Shown: positions 54,287-63,472, counted from the first letter of the stretch. The stretch: DNA of 64,000 nt from Planctomycetota bacterium (GCA_024278955.1 JAJRSE010000102.1:62001-126000), one strand, 5' to 3'. The notes: generated from the letters alone by a model not told the origin. Numbers and translations are program-made.

Positions 54287-55336
54287 TTGTCACGCTTGGC
54301 AGATTGGTGGAGCGAACGGGTGCCAGTTTCGGGGGCCCAGTTGCGCGAACTTACCAACGAACCGGTTCCGAACCACATGAAGAAGTGGTGGTTCTGCCTG
54401 GGAGGGACTCCGGCCTATCTTTTTGTAGTTCAAATCGTCACCGGCATTATGCTGGCGATGTATTACCAACCCTCGTCGACTACCGCTTACGAGTCGGTCC
54501 GATACATTACCGAAGAAGTTACCTTCGGGTGGTACTTCCGAGGGTTGCATAAGTGGGCTGCGACGCTCATGATTGCCGCGGTCGTGCTGCATCAGATGCG
54601 AGTCTATTTTACCGGCGCCTATCGGCGTCCGCGCGAGTTGAACTGGCTCATCGGTATGAGCCTGCTGATGGTGACCTTGGGCCTTGGTTTTACAGGCTAC
54701 AGCTTGGTGTTCGAGCAGTTGAGCTACTGGGGAGCGACCGTTGCCGGCAATATCACCGACACCGTTCCCGTGGTCGGCGGCTTTTTCAAGAGAATCCTCC
54801 TCGCCGGCGATACCTACAACGAGCAGACCCTTCCGCGGTTCTATATTCTGCATGCCGCAATCATGCCCGTCTCTCTGATTCTCTTGATCATCGTTCATGT
54901 CGCTTTCATACGCCTCCACGGAGTGACCGAGGTCGAGGTGCCTGAGGAACCTAAGGACGAGCCCAAGCATTTCAATTTTTTCCCTGATCACATGCTTACC
55001 GAGCTTGCCCTAGGGTTGGTCGTGATGATCGTGCTCAGTGCGTTAGCAACGATCTTCCCGGCAGAGCTTGGACCGCGGGCCGATCCATTGACAACTCCCG
55101 AAGTAATTAAGCCCGAGTGGTTTTTCTACGCTTCGTTTCGCTGGCTCAAGCTTTTTGGGCCGACTTTTGCGGTTTTGAGTATGGGGTTGATTGTATTCCT
55201 TATGTTTGCTTGGCCTTGGATCGACCGTTTGTTGATCCGAGTAACTCGCAACAAAGAGCTAAGTACCTATATCGGTATTGTTGCAGTATTTTTGTTGATA
55301 GGCCTAACGGTTTGGGAAGCTGCCGTGACACATTAG
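54287..55336 (+). CDS. Cytochrome b subunit of a bc/b6f-type complex
   Basis: A 349-residue membrane protein starting at TTG 54287 with GGGGA upstream. It combines an N-terminal cyt b6-like half and a shorter C-terminal half. Haem ligands are the pairs in HKWAATLMIAAVVLH and HAAIMPVSLILLIIVH. The quinol-site loop reads KPEWFFYASFRWLK, that is PEWF in place of PEWY. Oxidises quinol together with the Rieske protein. The C-terminal membrane segments are fewer than in mitochondrial cytochrome b. The stop lies inside a short TA-flanked dyad described elsewhere. Confidence 0.92.
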   Translation: MSRLADWWSERVPVSGAQLRELTNEPVPNHMKKWWFCLGGTPAYLFVVQIVTGIMLAMYYQPSSTTAYESVRYITEEVTFGWYFRGLHKWAATLMIAAVVLHQMRVYFTGAYRRPRELNWLIGMSLLMVTLGLGFTGYSLVFEQLSYWGATVAGNITDTVPVVGGFFKRILLAGDTYNEQTLPRFYILHAAIMPVSLILLIIVHVAFIRLHGVTEVEVPEEPKDEPKHFNFFPDHMLTELALGLVVMIVLSALATIFPAELGPRADPLTTPEVIKPEWFFYASFRWLKLFGPTFAVLSMGLIVFLMFAWPWIDRLLIRVTRNKELSTYIGIVAVFLLIGLTVWEAAVTH

Positions 55337-55354
55337 TGCTAGGACAAAGCACTA
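55334..55354. repeat. Short TA-flanked dyad sharing MITE ends
   Basis: TA-GTGCT-AGGACAA-AGCAC-TA. Its right half GACAAAGCAC-TA equals the right end of the MITE at 1536-1638. It contains the cytochrome b stop codon (TAG at 55334-55336). It may be the scar of an excised or collapsed MITE. Confidence 0.4.
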
Positions 55355-55411
55355 TCACAAAAGCATTCAATGGTTTTTTGTGTTTTTTTGAGAGAAAAGT
55401 GGGACTGAACC

Positions 55412-57130
55412 ATGTCGTTACGAATTAAGCAGTTGTTGATCGGTTTTTTGGGGCTCGTGTTCCTTGCATCGCTGATCTTTGTGCAAGGAATGGAAGTTAT
55501 TCGGAAACGCGAAGAGTCGGGGTTGATTGCACACCGCATTTCGATTCCGGCCTCCTCGGCAAAGTGCATTGAGTGTCACGACGATCTCTCGCCCGGTATC
55601 ATCGACCACTGGGAAAGTTCGACCCACGCTGTTAAAGGCGTTGGCTGTGTTGAGTGCCACAAAGCGAACGAAAAAGATGCCGATGCTTTTCATCACTACG
55701 GCCACACAATCGCGACGATTGTCACTCCGCTCGACTGCTCTCGATGCCACCCAAAAGAGTTTGACGAGTTCACGAATAGTCATCACGCCAAGGCGGGGAA
55801 TATTCTTGCCTCGCTCGATAACTTCCTGGCAGAAACGGTCGAAGGTTCCCGCGAACCCTTTAACCCCCATTCGCCGACTCCAGGAATGGAAGTCGACATG
55901 GTCAACGGGATGGCGAGCGTCAACTCGGGCTGTAAACAGTGTCACGGGAGCGAAGTCGCTTTGCAGGCCAAGGACGGCGGCTTGATTACGGTTGCCGATC
56001 TCAAGCCTGACGATAAAGGCTTGCCGACGAACCTAGAGGCAGTAGCCAGAATTGCCCGAAACGACAAAAATGAGCCCATGATGGACCCTTCGACTTGGCC
56101 AAACACGGGCATCGGGCGACTCAATCTCGATGGCTCGCGTGGCTCGTGTTCTGCTTGCCACTCGCGGCACGATTTTTCGCCTCGCCGGGCGCGTCAGCCT
56201 GAGAACTGCGGAAAGTGCCATCTTGGCCCCGATCATCCACAAAAAGAAATCTACGAAGAATCGAAGCATGGCGTAGCATTCCGCGACCTCAAGGGACACA
56301 TGAACCTTGATGCCGAGAATTGGGTTTTGGGAGAAGACTACACCCAAGCACCCACCTGTGCGACTTGCCATATGTCGGCCCACAGCAAGGGACAGGCGGT
56401 TACGCATGATCCGGGTTCGCGTATTTCTTGGACCAACCGGCCGCCGGTAAGCATGAAAATGGATACCGACGAGCACCATGCCGTTATTAAAGAAACTGAC
56501 CCTGTCAAGCGTCAGGCGTTAATCGACAATGGTGGCGATAGTTGGCAGAATAAGCGAGATCGGATGCGACAGGTTTGTTTGCACTGCCATACGAATAACT
56601 ACGTGAGTGCGTTCTACAAACAGTACGACGACTTTGTGATTAACTTCAACGAAAAATTTGCCAAGCCCGGCAAAAAGATCATTGCCGCCTTGCGAGAAAA
56701 CGAACTAATCACCAAAACCCAGTTCGACGAAGAAATCGAATGGACTTGGTTCTACCTATGGCATCACGAGGGACGCCGTGCTCGTCACGGAGCTTCGATG
56801 ATGGCGCCCGACTATGCTCATTGGCACGGTATGTACGAAGTGGCCGAGAGATTCTACATGGAGCTGATTCCCCAGGCACGCGAAATCGCAGAACATGCCG
56901 TGGAAGCTGGGAAATCCGAAGCAGGCGAGGCTGTGTTTGAGGCCATCGATGCAATCTTAGCCCGTCCTGAGCACCAGTGGTTCCAGGAGGTCAAGAAAGC
57001 AAAGGACATTGAGCACGCAGCCAGGGCCGAGTCCGATGAACCGGCTGAGAAAGAAGAGTCCGTCGAGGAAGAAGAAGCCGAAGAGGCTGCTGAAGAAGAA
57101 TCCGAGGATTCTGATAGCGAAGAGCCATAG
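55412..57130 (+). CDS. Octahaem cytochrome c, hydroxylamine-oxidoreductase-like
   Basis: A 572-residue protein. One N-terminal membrane anchor (QLLIGFLGLVFLASLIFV) is followed by eight CxxCH motifs: CIECH (52), CVECH (79), CSRCH (109), CKQCH (174), CSACH (246), CGKCH (266), CATCH (316), CLHCH (389). The block HWHGMYEVAERFYMELIPQA near residue 470 fits the HAO/epsilon-HAO family. The last 35 residues are highly acidic (for example SVEEEEAEEAAEEE). It may accept electrons from the Rieske/cyt b complex and reduce a nitrogen compound, or act as an electron store; no HAO crosslink tyrosine can be assigned by eye. Confidence 0.88.
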   Translation: MSLRIKQLLIGFLGLVFLASLIFVQGMEVIRKREESGLIAHRISIPASSAKCIECHDDLSPGIIDHWESSTHAVKGVGCVECHKANEKDADAFHHYGHTIATIVTPLDCSRCHPKEFDEFTNSHHAKAGNILASLDNFLAETVEGSREPFNPHSPTPGMEVDMVNGMASVNSGCKQCHGSEVALQAKDGGLITVADLKPDDKGLPTNLEAVARIARNDKNEPMMDPSTWPNTGIGRLNLDGSRGSCSACHSRHDFSPRRARQPENCGKCHLGPDHPQKEIYEESKHGVAFRDLKGHMNLDAENWVLGEDYTQAPTCATCHMSAHSKGQAVTHDPGSRISWTNRPPVSMKMDTDEHHAVIKETDPVKRQALIDNGGDSWQNKRDRMRQVCLHCHTNNYVSAFYKQYDDFVINFNEKFAKPGKKIIAALRENELITKTQFDEEIEWTWFYLWHHEGRRARHGASMMAPDYAHWHGMYEVAERFYMELIPQAREIAEHAVEAGKSEAGEAVFEAIDAILARPEHQWFQEVKKAKDIEHAARAESDEPAEKEESVEEEEAEEAAEEESEDSDSEEP

Positions 57131-57140
57131 GAGCCAATAG

Positions 57141-57160
57141 CCGTCGGCGGAAGCCGACGG
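57141..57160. terminator. Hairpin between convergent genes
   Basis: CCGTCGGC (57141-57148), loop GGAA, GCCGACGG (57153-57160) lies 11 bases after the octahaem stop and 10 before the SDR stop. Shared terminator likely. Confidence 0.65.
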
Positions 57161-57169
57161 TTATCGTTC

Positions 57170-57991
57170 TTAGACAAAAAAGTCGGGCAGCAACTCGGCG
57201 CCAGGGGTCACTGCGTACATCTCGAAGTCGGTGACGCCATGCTTGCCGAGCAGTTGTTCGTCGATGTAAAAATTGCCGGTGTGCTGGCGGCTGTCGCTGG
57301 TGAGGATGGCGTAGGCCGCGTCGGCCATGATCTCGGGGGTTCGGCAGCGTGCGATTGCCTGCTCGCCGCCGAGCAAGTTTTGGACGGCGGCCGTCGCGAT
57401 GACGGTTTTGGGCCAAAGAGCGTTTACCGCAACCCCCTGCTCTTTTAGCTCGGTTGCCATGCCCAGCACGCACATGCTCATGCCGAATTTCGACATTGTG
57501 TACGCGACGTGCGGCGCAAACCACTTGGCTTCCATGTTCAGAGGCGGCGAGAGGTTGAGAATATGCGGGTTACCAGCCTTCAATAAATGCGGCAGGCAAT
57601 GTTGTGACGTCATGTAGGTGCCGCGTACGTTAACGCTATGCATCAAGTCGTACCGCTTCATCGGCGTGTCGAGCGTGCCGGCTAGGAAAATAGCACTGGC
57701 GTTGTTGACCAAAATGTCGATCCCGCCGAATGTTTCGACCGTCTTCTCAACCGCCGCTTGCAATTGTTCTTCGTGCCGAATGTCGGTAACGCAAGCCAGC
57801 CCCTGCCCACCAGCGGCCTGGATCTCGTCGACTGTGCTGTAAACCGTGCCAGGCAGTTTAGGATGAGGCTCCGCCGTTTTCGAGACCACGGCAACATTCG
57901 CCCCGTCGGCAGCAGCCCGCAAAGCAATCGCCTTGCCAATGCCACGGCTAGAACCAGTAATAAAAAGTGTTTTTCCTTGAAGATTATTCAT
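57170..57991 (-). CDS. Short-chain dehydrogenase/reductase, HSDL2-like
   Basis: A 273-residue SDR. It has TLFITGSSRGIGKAIALR for NAD(P), IDILVNNASAIFLAGT, the catalytic region with ILNLSPPLN, then YTMSKFGMSM (YxxxK), and NALWPKTVIATAAV. The WPKT block and the lengthened N-terminal loop (SKTAEPHPKLPGTVYST) place it near the HSDL2 subgroup, but without the SCP2 sterol-carrier domain. Substrate unknown. It converges with the octahaem gene. Confidence 0.9.
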   Translation of the reverse strand: MNNLQGKTLFITGSSRGIGKAIALRAAADGANVAVVSKTAEPHPKLPGTVYSTVDEIQAAGGQGLACVTDIRHEEQLQAAVEKTVETFGGIDILVNNASAIFLAGTLDTPMKRYDLMHSVNVRGTYMTSQHCLPHLLKAGNPHILNLSPPLNMEAKWFAPHVAYTMSKFGMSMCVLGMATELKEQGVAVNALWPKTVIATAAVQNLLGGEQAIARCRTPEIMADAAYAILTSDSRQHTGNFYIDEQLLGKHGVTDFEMYAVTPGAELLPDFFV

Positions 57992-58100
57992 GACGTCATT
58001 TTAGAACGTGCTATGAAAACTGCAAGAACGAGCCGAGGCAAGGTTTAATTCGCGGCTACGGAGAGGGACGTTCCTGATCTTAACGCGAGCCCTTCAAGTA

Positions 58101-58177
58101 GTGTTTTGTCAGTTTCACTCGTATTTCAAAGGTCGAATCGAAATGACGACCCTGGAATCATGATTTGACAAAGCAGC
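58101..58177. repeat. Degenerate MITE-like hairpin
   Basis: Left end GTGTTTTGTCA (58101-58111) preceded by TA, and right end TTTGACAAAGCAGC (58164-58177). The inner arms are TTCAAAGGTCG against CGACCCTGGAA. Both ends match those of the MITE at 1536-1638 closely, so this seems an older copy. It could also end transcription of the MFS gene, whose stop is six bases away. Confidence 0.5.
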
Positions 58178-58182
58178 AGATA

Positions 58183-59438
58183 TCAATACGCCTTGCGTCC
58201 CAAAGCTGCCAGGGCGCCCATCGCGGCAAGTAGGGGGACGACAAGCCCACAAAGCCCAAGATGGACATTCCCCGAGTATTCTGCGATTTGGCCAATGCCC
58301 CAGCTACAGAGGCTTACCCCAGCAAGTCCTGCCATGGCCAACATCGAAAATAGCGTTTGCGGGTTGGACCGGATGATCGTCCCAGCATAAACCAACAGCG
58401 TCGGCCAGACGCCCGAAAGTGCGAGGCCTAGCAGGGCCAGCCAAACGATCGAAACCGTTGCGGTAGTCGCCAGCCAGAGACCTAAGAGAGAAATCGCCGA
58501 AACAACGCAGCTGGCCATTAAGATCGAAATGTAACCGAAGCGTTTGGCGAAGGAACCATAAAACAAGCGACCGACGACCATGGGGGCGGCAAAAAACGCG
58601 ATGCCGATGCCTCCGAGTAAAGGCTTGGGGTCAGTGAGCCCCAGATGCGCGGTTAGCCAGTCGCTGGTCGAAGAGAGAGTGAATTGTCGTTGTAGGAAAG
58701 TGGAAACCCAGCCAAGGATGCCTGCTTCGACTCCTCCAGAGACCGCGATTACTATCGCGCACAACCAAAAAGACTTTTGCGAGAGAAGCCCTCTGATGCG
58801 TATCGGCGAGGTATGCTCATGGGGGGTGGGAAGCGGGTGATGGCATAGAGAAACGCAAGCACCGCACTCAGCAGCATCACGGGTAAGAAAGTATCGGTCC
58901 AGACCCCTCCGCGCGCGAGGTAGATCCCAGCAGTAAGGGCGGTGCCGACCACTCCGATCTGAAAGCAACTATGTACGAGGTTCATCAGCGAGGCGTTGCT
59001 GTCTCCTTCCTCGTGGGGATAGAGGTCGATAAGTAGCGGGCTGATCAGAGCGTCGATAATGGAGCAGGAGAGGCCAATTGCCAAGGAGCCCATCAACAAA
59101 ATCGAGTACTGGTCGGCTGAGCGATAGCAGGCCATGGCTGCGACCAGCAGGAGCAATCCCAAAAAGAGTATTGGCCGCTTGCCCCAGCGTTCGCTAAGTT
59201 GTCCAAATAAAGGTAGCGATACGAGAGTGACAGTGGGGCCAAGTGCAAGGAAGAGACCACACTGGGCATCGCTCAATTGAAATTGCTCAGAGATCTGTAC
59301 CAAGCAAAGAGCCGGCAAGACGCCTCCAGAAGCAAGTGCCGCATTGCTGAGGCTGCCAGTGGCTAGCAGCCGGCCTTTGGGAACCTCATTGAGTTCGCAA
59401 CTGTCGACATCAGGATCTTGAGCTTCGAGGATAGGCAT
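58183..59438 (-). pseudogene. MFS transporter split by a frameshift
   Basis: Two overlapping frames make one 12-helix MFS protein. The front (59438-58752) has QISEQFQLSDAQCGLFLALG and FGQLSERWGKRPILFLG, ending FLYAITRFPPP. The rear frame (codons down to 58183) resumes HEHTSPIRIRGLLSQ and VGRLFYGSFAKRFGYISIL, ending with a helix-rich C-terminus. The shift maps to a run of six G on the plus strand (58821-58826). This is either a homopolymer sequencing error or a true inactivating mutation. The substrate is unknown. Confidence 0.8.
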
Positions 59439-59674
59439 GGCGGAAAAGATGAGGGTAGGCGGAATAGGTCAGGCAGGAAATTCGTGGGGAGCCGAGTCAT
59501 CCTATCGGGAGTGCTGCTGCACGGAAAGGGACCTTTGTAAGGGGCTGAGAATCGTGTGAGAATCTAACATCACGAGAGAGTAAGCTCCAGCAAATCTTTT
59601 GCACATACCGTGGTTTGACGTTAGAGCGACAGAAGAGCGGCCGAAACATGTCGGTGCGGCACAGGCAGGGTTGC

Positions 59675-60598
59675 TTATCTTGCTAGCGTTTTGCCCATCA
59701 CGCTTAAGCCAAGTGGCCGAATCGTCTTGCCCGTATGCTGATAAAGACTGCCATTCTCGCTTACACGGGCACTATACAGGGCCGAATCGGCTCGCGAGAG
59801 TAACCGCTCAACCGATTCCCCGCAAACGCCTTCAACGATGCCACCGTAAAAGGCTCCGTTATGCTCAATCTCGACCTGTTTCTGCACGGTTTCGCCAAAC
59901 ATCGAGACGGACGCCATCGTTGCTTCTGGCATTAGCACGATAAACTCATTTTTGCTAAAACGGGCAACCAGGTCGTTTTCTTGAGCGCAGCGTTCAAGGA
60001 TTTGAGCAAAGTTTTGCAGTTGGTCTTGGATGGCATAATTGTCTGCTGGAACGGGGGCATCGCAATCGATGCGAAAGAGCCCTAACGCAAAACGGAGTTT
60101 GCCTTCTTGGTATTGAGAAGCAAGAACTTTGAGGTGCTCTTCCATTGCCTTGCGGCTAAGAACGCCCGTTTCAGGATCGCTGTGCGAGTCGGCGAAATTT
60201 GAAAGCAACGAAGACTGTTTGCGAATTTGGTCGTAAGTTAACGAGAGCTTCGTCGCGAGTTTGAGAGTGGGGGCAAGCATCGCCTCGGCTTCACTGCTTA
60301 AGTCGAGACCGATATCGCCAGATTCGTCAGCTCTCAAGTTCTTGACACGAGACTCGAACTGCAAAATGCTCGACTGGTGCAAAGCCACATCCTGGCGAAG
60401 TCGCTGAGTGATCAGCCGAAGCTCGTTTGCAATCTGGACGGTGCGAGAAAGTTCTAGCACCAGCTTCTCGTCGGGCCTCGAATCTGCAGGCTTGCTCGTT
60501 CGGCTACCAAACAGATATCCAATCAAGGCGACTGCTGCTAGCGCAACCGTATCGGCAACATACCACGACACATTCTCTAATAGGCTTACGAACATCAT
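59675..60598 (-). CDS. Degenerate GGDEF-domain membrane protein
   Basis: A 307-residue protein with one N-terminal membrane helix (ADTVALAAVALIGYLFG), a coiled-coil linker, and a C-terminal GGDEF-like domain. DPETGVLSRKAMEEHLK starts the domain; the expected GGDEF is replaced by SKNEF (59942-59956), and the later part has GGIVEGVCGESVERLLSRAD. Loss of both glycines and the first aspartate argues against diguanylate cyclase activity; a GTP- or c-di-GMP-binding regulatory role is possible. The frame runs far upstream, but ATG 60598 fits the membrane helix. Confidence 0.82.
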   Translation of the reverse strand: MMFVSLLENVSWYVADTVALAAVALIGYLFGSRTSKPADSRPDEKLVLELSRTVQIANELRLITQRLRQDVALHQSSILQFESRVKNLRADESGDIGLDLSSEAEAMLAPTLKLATKLSLTYDQIRKQSSLLSNFADSHSDPETGVLSRKAMEEHLKVLASQYQEGKLRFALGLFRIDCDAPVPADNYAIQDQLQNFAQILERCAQENDLVARFSKNEFIVLMPEATMASVSMFGETVQKQVEIEHNGAFYGGIVEGVCGESVERLLSRADSALYSARVSENGSLYQHTGKTIRPLGLSVMGKTLAR

Positions 60599-60729
60599 GA
60601 GGTCCCTGTTTTTTGTACGTAAAGTTTTTTTCAACCCGCTCCAGAGAAAGGCAAAACGCTCGAAGCAAGTTTCCCGCAGGAGTTTCGCTCGACCACAAGA
60701 GACAATCAAACATGTCCGTGCGACACGCT

Positions 60730-60894
60730 CTAAACGCGATCGATCGAACCAAAGCCTCTCATGCAGAGAAATCCAAACGCGGCAACCATCCCAAGCACGA
60801 CAAACCATTCCTGATGGTCTAGCATGGCGAACCAAGTCCACGTTTCGTGGAGAACGGTTTTGAACCAGCCGCTAATCGCAGACGAAATACCCAT
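60730..60894 (-). CDS. Small single-span membrane protein (54 aa)
   Basis: A short gene of 54 codons, MGISSAISGWFKTVL at the start, then HQEWFVVLGMVAAFGFLCMRGFGS, one membrane helix with a conserved-looking CMRGFGS end. GAGGGTG lies about 12 bases before the ATG. Small proteins ending FLCMRGFGS seem familiar from planctomycetes, by memory only. It lies 130 bases upstream of the GGDEF-like gene on the same strand and could be co-expressed. Confidence 0.55.
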   Translation of the reverse strand: MGISSAISGWFKTVLHETWTWFAMLDHQEWFVVLGMVAAFGFLCMRGFGSIDRV

Positions 60895-60898
60895 TGGC

Positions 60899-61140
60899 CA
60901 CACCCTCTTATTCGCTTTAAGACTAAGTTCGAGAGACTTTCGCCCTCCTACTCAACGATAGGTCGCGAATAAGATGCGAAAAAGAGGCATCTGGCCTTTG
61001 CCTAGTCAACTTCGGGCTGCTGTCCTTTTATGCCGAATAATCGGGATAAGTGTATCCTCTCAACCGCTCACAGTAGCTTGGATGGCTGAGACGCGACGGG
61101 AGCCAGCATATCTTCTACGAAAGCTCAGCTTGGTAAAGTC
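60899..61140. other. Intergenic, no gene seen
   Basis: Region between the 54-residue gene and the amt-glnK terminator, with no supported feature. Confidence 0.5.
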
Positions 61141-61163
61141 AAAAAAACCGCCATTTAGGGCGG
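61141..61163 (-). terminator. Rho-independent terminator of the amt-glnK operon
   Basis: Read on the minus strand: CCGCC (61163-61159), loop CTAAAT, GGCGG (61152-61148), followed by seven T (61147-61141). It lies about 85 bases after the glnK stop. Confidence 0.85.
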
Positions 61164-61248
61164 GTCTCGCGGACGTGTTCCGGTCGCCGTACTGGCATGT
61201 TAGGGAGAAATCGTGCTATGGGCGGAACCCGCGCGTCTGAGATTTGCT

Positions 61249-61596
61249 CTAAATTGCTTCGGGGCCACGCTCGCCGGTACGGATGCGGATGCAATCTTCT
61301 AGTGGCAGAACAAAGATCTTGCCATCGCCGATTTGTCCTTCGCCGTCCGAGCGGCCTCCTTCGATAATCGCGTCGATCGTCGGCTGGACGAACTCGTCGT
61401 TTACCGCAATCTGTAACTGGACTTTGCGCAAGAGATTGACCGAAATTTCACGACCCCGATAAACTTCGGTCTGACCTTTTTGCCTGCCGAACCCCTGGAC
61501 GTCCATGATGGTCAGTCGCACGATTTCGACCTGAGAGAGAGCCGTCTTGACGTCGTCGAGTTTGCTGGGCTGGATAATTGCGAGGATAAGTTTCAT
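61249..61596 (-). CDS. glnB: P-II nitrogen regulatory protein
   Basis: A 115-residue PII protein. It has MKLILAIIQPSKLDDVKTAL, the T-loop GQTEVYRGREISVN with the modifiable tyrosine, QIAVNDEFVQPTIDAII, the nucleotide-binding IGDGKIFVLPLEDCIRIRTGERG. It senses ATP/ADP and 2-oxoglutarate and here, next to amt, probably gates ammonium uptake, so GlnK is an equally valid name. ATG 61596; 168 bases after the amt stop. Upstream extension of the frame is not protein-like. Confidence 0.95.
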   Translation of the reverse strand: MKLILAIIQPSKLDDVKTALSQVEIVRLTIMDVQGFGRQKGQTEVYRGREISVNLLRKVQLQIAVNDEFVQPTIDAIIEGGRSDGEGQIGDGKIFVLPLEDCIRIRTGERGPEAI

Positions 61597-61764
61597 GATG
61601 CAATAGATTGGAGGCCGCGATTGAAACCACCAGATTCTAAATCCGCAGCCCGATATCCGCAATCCACAATCAAAAACAGGATGCCCCCGGCCTGGGCAGG
61701 AATTAGGCGGAAAACCTGCCCAAGCCAAAATGGGGCATCCTTACTTCTTCGTAGTTCAGGTGGT

Positions 61765-63168
61765 CTAAGGCATCATCGGAGTGGAGCCATAGGCACGCAT
61801 GCCGTGTTCGCTGATATCCAAGCCTTGCTGTTCGTCGGCGACTGAGACTCGGAGGCAGCCAGCTGCTTTGAGAATGCTAAACAGAATAAACATCGTGACA
61901 AACGCCCAAACACAGATCACTGCGGTAGCCTGTACCTGAACCGTGATGTAGCCCGCTCGTGTCATCCCCTCGGGGATCGCTGTGCCAAAGATGCCAGTCG
62001 CGATTCCGCCCCAAACTCCGCATAGCCCGTGTACAGGCCATGCACCGACGGGGTCGTCGATTTTTAGCTTATCGAGTAGGAGAATTCCCATGACAACCAG
62101 CAAGCCGGAGATGGCTCCGATCAAGATTGCCGAGAGAAAGGTCACCTGATCGCAGTTTGCCGTGATACCCACCAAGCCCGCCAAAGCTCCGTTGAGTGCC
62201 ATGGTGACGTCGGGTTTACGGAATAAGAACCAAGCAAAAGCCATCGCAGCGACCGAACCGGCTGCGGCGGATAAAGTCGTCGTTACGGCGATAAAGCAGG
62301 TAATGTTCGCGTTGACTGAATCGCTATAAGCAAGCTGGCTTCCAGGATTGAAGCCATACCAACCAACCCAAAGGATAAACACGCCCAATGCCGCGAAAGC
62401 GATGTTATGTCCCGGAGATGGAATCGACCTGCCGTTAACAAACCGGCCCATTCGCGGGCCAAGCACAATGGCTCCAGCCAGACCGGCAAAACCGCCAACC
62501 GCGTGGACGACCACCGAGCCTGCAAAGTCGGCGAATCCCCATTCGGCCAGTGCGCCGCCGCCCCATTTCCACATACCGCTTATGGGATAGACCAGGCCTG
62601 TAAGGACCGCACTGTAAGCCAAGTAGGCACTAAATTTCATACGGCCAGCTACTGCCCCCGAGACGATGGTTGCGGCAGTGGCTGCGAAAGCAACTTGAAA
62701 GATAAAGTCAGCACTTGGGCTGTACGGCGCCGTAGCATCCACTTCGGTTAACGCGGCATCTCCCCAGCCCATGATGCCCGAGCCACCAAACCCAAACCAC
62801 TTCCCAGCAGCGTCGGCTCCTGGATACATCAAGCCGAAGCCCAGGAAGAAAAACAACAGGACCCCGACAGAGAGGTCCATGATGTTCTTGAATAAGATAT
62901 TTACGGTGTTCTTTGCGGCATTTAAGCCGACCTCAACCATTGCAAATCCGGCCTGCATCGAGATGACAAGTACGGCACAAAAGAACATTACGAGCGAATT
63001 GATGGTGTAAGAAATATCTTGCTCAGCTGTTGCGGCTACTGCCTCGGAAGCAGCTTCGGCCTCTTCTTGGGCAAAAGCAAAGTCCGCAGTCCAGGCAGTT
63101 GCTGCCAGGGTAAAAATGAGTGTTGCCAGTAGCACACTTTTGCCTCGCAGAGGCTGAGGGAGGGTCAT
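61765..63168 (-). CDS. amt: Ammonium transporter Amt
   Basis: A 467-residue Amt/Mep/Rh protein. A cleavable leader (LLATLIFTLAATAWTADFAFA) and an acidic linker precede eleven membrane helices. Diagnostic residues: the twin histidines in SVVVHAVGGFAG and GAWPVHGLCGVWGG, plus the aspartate region DLSVGVLLFFFLGF. It conducts ammonium across the inner membrane and is closed by PII binding. ATG 63168 has no strong upstream alternative; the frame extends 11 codons. A perfect sigma-54 promoter lies 68 bases upstream. Confidence 0.96.
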   Translation of the reverse strand: MTLPQPLRGKSVLLATLIFTLAATAWTADFAFAQEEAEAASEAVAATAEQDISYTINSLVMFFCAVLVISMQAGFAMVEVGLNAAKNTVNILFKNIMDLSVGVLLFFFLGFGLMYPGADAAGKWFGFGGSGIMGWGDAALTEVDATAPYSPSADFIFQVAFAATAATIVSGAVAGRMKFSAYLAYSAVLTGLVYPISGMWKWGGGALAEWGFADFAGSVVVHAVGGFAGLAGAIVLGPRMGRFVNGRSIPSPGHNIAFAALGVFILWVGWYGFNPGSQLAYSDSVNANITCFIAVTTTLSAAAGSVAAMAFAWFLFRKPDVTMALNGALAGLVGITANCDQVTFLSAILIGAISGLLVVMGILLLDKLKIDDPVGAWPVHGLCGVWGGIATGIFGTAIPEGMTRAGYITVQVQATAVICVWAFVTMFILFSILKAAGCLRVSVADEQQGLDISEHGMRAYGSTPMMP

Positions 63169-63235
63169 GGGTACGCCTTTTTTCACGATTTGAAATGTCA
63201 AAGCCCGGAAACCAAGCTACGTTGGTACGGCGTAG

Positions 63236-63251
63236 TGCAAGCAGCGTGCCA
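63236..63251 (-). promoter_or_regulatory. Sigma-54 promoter of amt-glnK
   Basis: On the minus strand TGGCAC-GCTGC-TTGCA matches the -24/-12 consensus (TGGCAC N5 TTGCA) exactly. Transcription would start near 63225, about 57 bases before the amt ATG. A 13-bp palindrome TAAGCA-G-TGCTTA at 63396-63408, about 150 bases upstream, may be the activator site. Confidence 0.8.
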
Positions 63252-63472
63252 ATTCTAGAAATGCCTCTCGGTAATCGCGCAAGAATTTGGCGCAAGTCCA
63301 GTCGTGGAAAGAGTTTCTCTATGCAAGAAAGAAAAGGCTTGCCTGAAAAGACTTCTTGGGTCTGCTTAGTCGCTAGTCACTAACTGACGCGCTGTTAAGC
63401 AGTGCTTAGAGAATCAGCAAGCAAGCCCAGGGATGGGAATCTCGGGGCTTTCAAAGCGTGATTGAGACCGCA

